64,000 bases of DNA, taken from the NCBI RefSeq assembly GCF_020177375.1, contig NZ_JAIWHV010000005.1, positions 101,615 through 165,614 on the forward strand, in the 5' to 3' direction. The notes below the pieces were generated by a model. It did no database searches. It was not told the DNA's origin and saw only the letters and a program-made list of their open reading frames with translations. Positions 63,657 through 64,000 of the stretch are shown piece after piece. Both the position numbers and the translations under genes were made by a program. Origin of the DNA: Saliphagus infecundisoli. Its GTDB lineage: Archaea; Halobacteriota; Halobacteria; Halobacteriales; Natrialbaceae. Every line of letters starts with the position of its first letter. The stretch's first letter is position 1.

Positions 63657-63708
63657 CGCTGTCAGAGCGGGAGCCAAGCTTTATGATCGACAGCCGGACA
63701 GTACCGGT

Positions 63709-64000
63709 ATGGGATTTATCGACGACGACTACCTGCTCGAGACCGAGGCCGCACGGAGCCTCTACGGGGAGATCGCCGACCTCCCGATCGTGGATCCCCA
63801 CACCCACGCCGACGTCCGCGAGATCGTCGACGACGACGGCTGGGACGACGTCTGGGAGGTCGAGGGCGCGACCGACCACTACGTCTGGGCCTTGATGCGC
63901 AACCGGGGCGTCCCCGAGCGACGAATCACGGGTGACGCCTCGAACCGAGAGAAGTGGGAGGCCTTAGCGGAGGTCTTCCCCTCTTTCGCCGGCAACCCCA
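63709..64000 (+). CDS. uxaC: Glucuronate (uronate) isomerase, 3' end outside the window
   Basis: The first 97 residues of an UxaC-type uronate isomerase, which converts D-glucuronate to fructuronate (or galacturonate to tagaturonate). The visible part has DDDYLLETEAARSLYGEIADLPIVDPHTHAD, with the HxH metal motif, then YVWALMRNRGVPER and REKWEALAEVFPSFAGNP, closely following the family's N-terminus. A tttatga box 27 bases upstream supports the ATG at 63709. It is divergent from the IclR gene and works with UxuA at 57493. Confidence 0.92.
   Translation, partial: MGFIDDDYLLETEAARSLYGEIADLPIVDPHTHADVREIVDDDGWDDVWEVEGATDHYVWALMRNRGVPERRITGDASNREKWEALAEVFPSFAGNP

Overview
The window looks like chromosomal (or large-replicon) DNA of a haloarchaeon, class Halobacteria. 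It is GC-rich, the predicted proteins are strongly acidic, twin-arginine export signals are used (at about 7.2, 38.6, 48.0 and 62.5 kb), and many genes have a TATA-like box about 27 bases before the start codon, as expected for leaderless transcripts. Several small proteins are of kinds I know only from haloarchaea. I see no tRNA, rRNA, CRISPR array, insertion sequence or replication origin.

Region 1 (0-19.5 kb) is mostly housekeeping. It holds the end of an AlaX editing protein, an NmrA-like protein, a lone ABC ATPase, an acyl-CoA synthetase, a metallo-beta-lactamase-fold hydrolase and a Tat-exported protein with an 8-bp palindrome over its start codon. A MoxR / DUF58 / DUF4350 / DUF4129 envelope gene set follows, split by an aldo-keto reductase gene, then a rubredoxin-like protein, ketopantoate reductase, a NifU-type Fe-S protein and small conserved proteins. 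It ends in a 340-base AT-rich gap.

Region 2 (19.8-41.7 kb) looks like a pectin, specifically rhamnogalacturonan, degradation locus. It holds a lactonase-type amidohydrolase, a GH2 glycosidase, an SDR dehydrogenase, a formylglycine-generating enzyme with both active-site cysteines, a giant GH106-like alpha-L-rhamnosidase, a PL22 oligogalacturonate lyase, a CBM9-like protein, an SGNH esterase, zinc-dependent and Gfo/Idh dehydrogenases, an ABC exporter, a ThuA protein and a Tat-exported PL11 rhamnogalacturonan lyase with two PKD domains and a ricin-type domain. Directly after the PL11 gene, in the same frame, lies a decayed copy of the end of a PL11 catalytic domain.

Region 3 (41.7-48.0 kb) is a Dpp/Opp-type ABC importer operon on the minus strand (binding protein, two permeases, a fused double ATPase). 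It is probably the uptake route for the released oligosaccharides.

Region 4 (48.2-64 kb) holds sugar-acid and hemicellulose catabolism: two luciferase-like oxidoreductases, one of them translationally overlapped with an L-rhamnonate-dehydratase-like enolase-superfamily gene; a sugar isomerase/epimerase; two paralogous pentose-dehydrogenase-like (XacA-type) proteins; an XacF-like semialdehyde dehydrogenase; mannonate dehydratase; GH3; a Tat-exported GH10 xylanase; an IclR regulator; and the start of a divergent glucuronate isomerase. The inferred scheme is outside cutting by PL11 and GH10, uptake by the Dpp-type importer, and cytoplasmic trimming by GH2, GH106-like, GH3 and PL22 enzymes. Rhamnose, pentoses and uronic acids are then oxidised or isomerised to keto-deoxy acids. 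Substrate assignments rest on family resemblance read by eye, not on searches.
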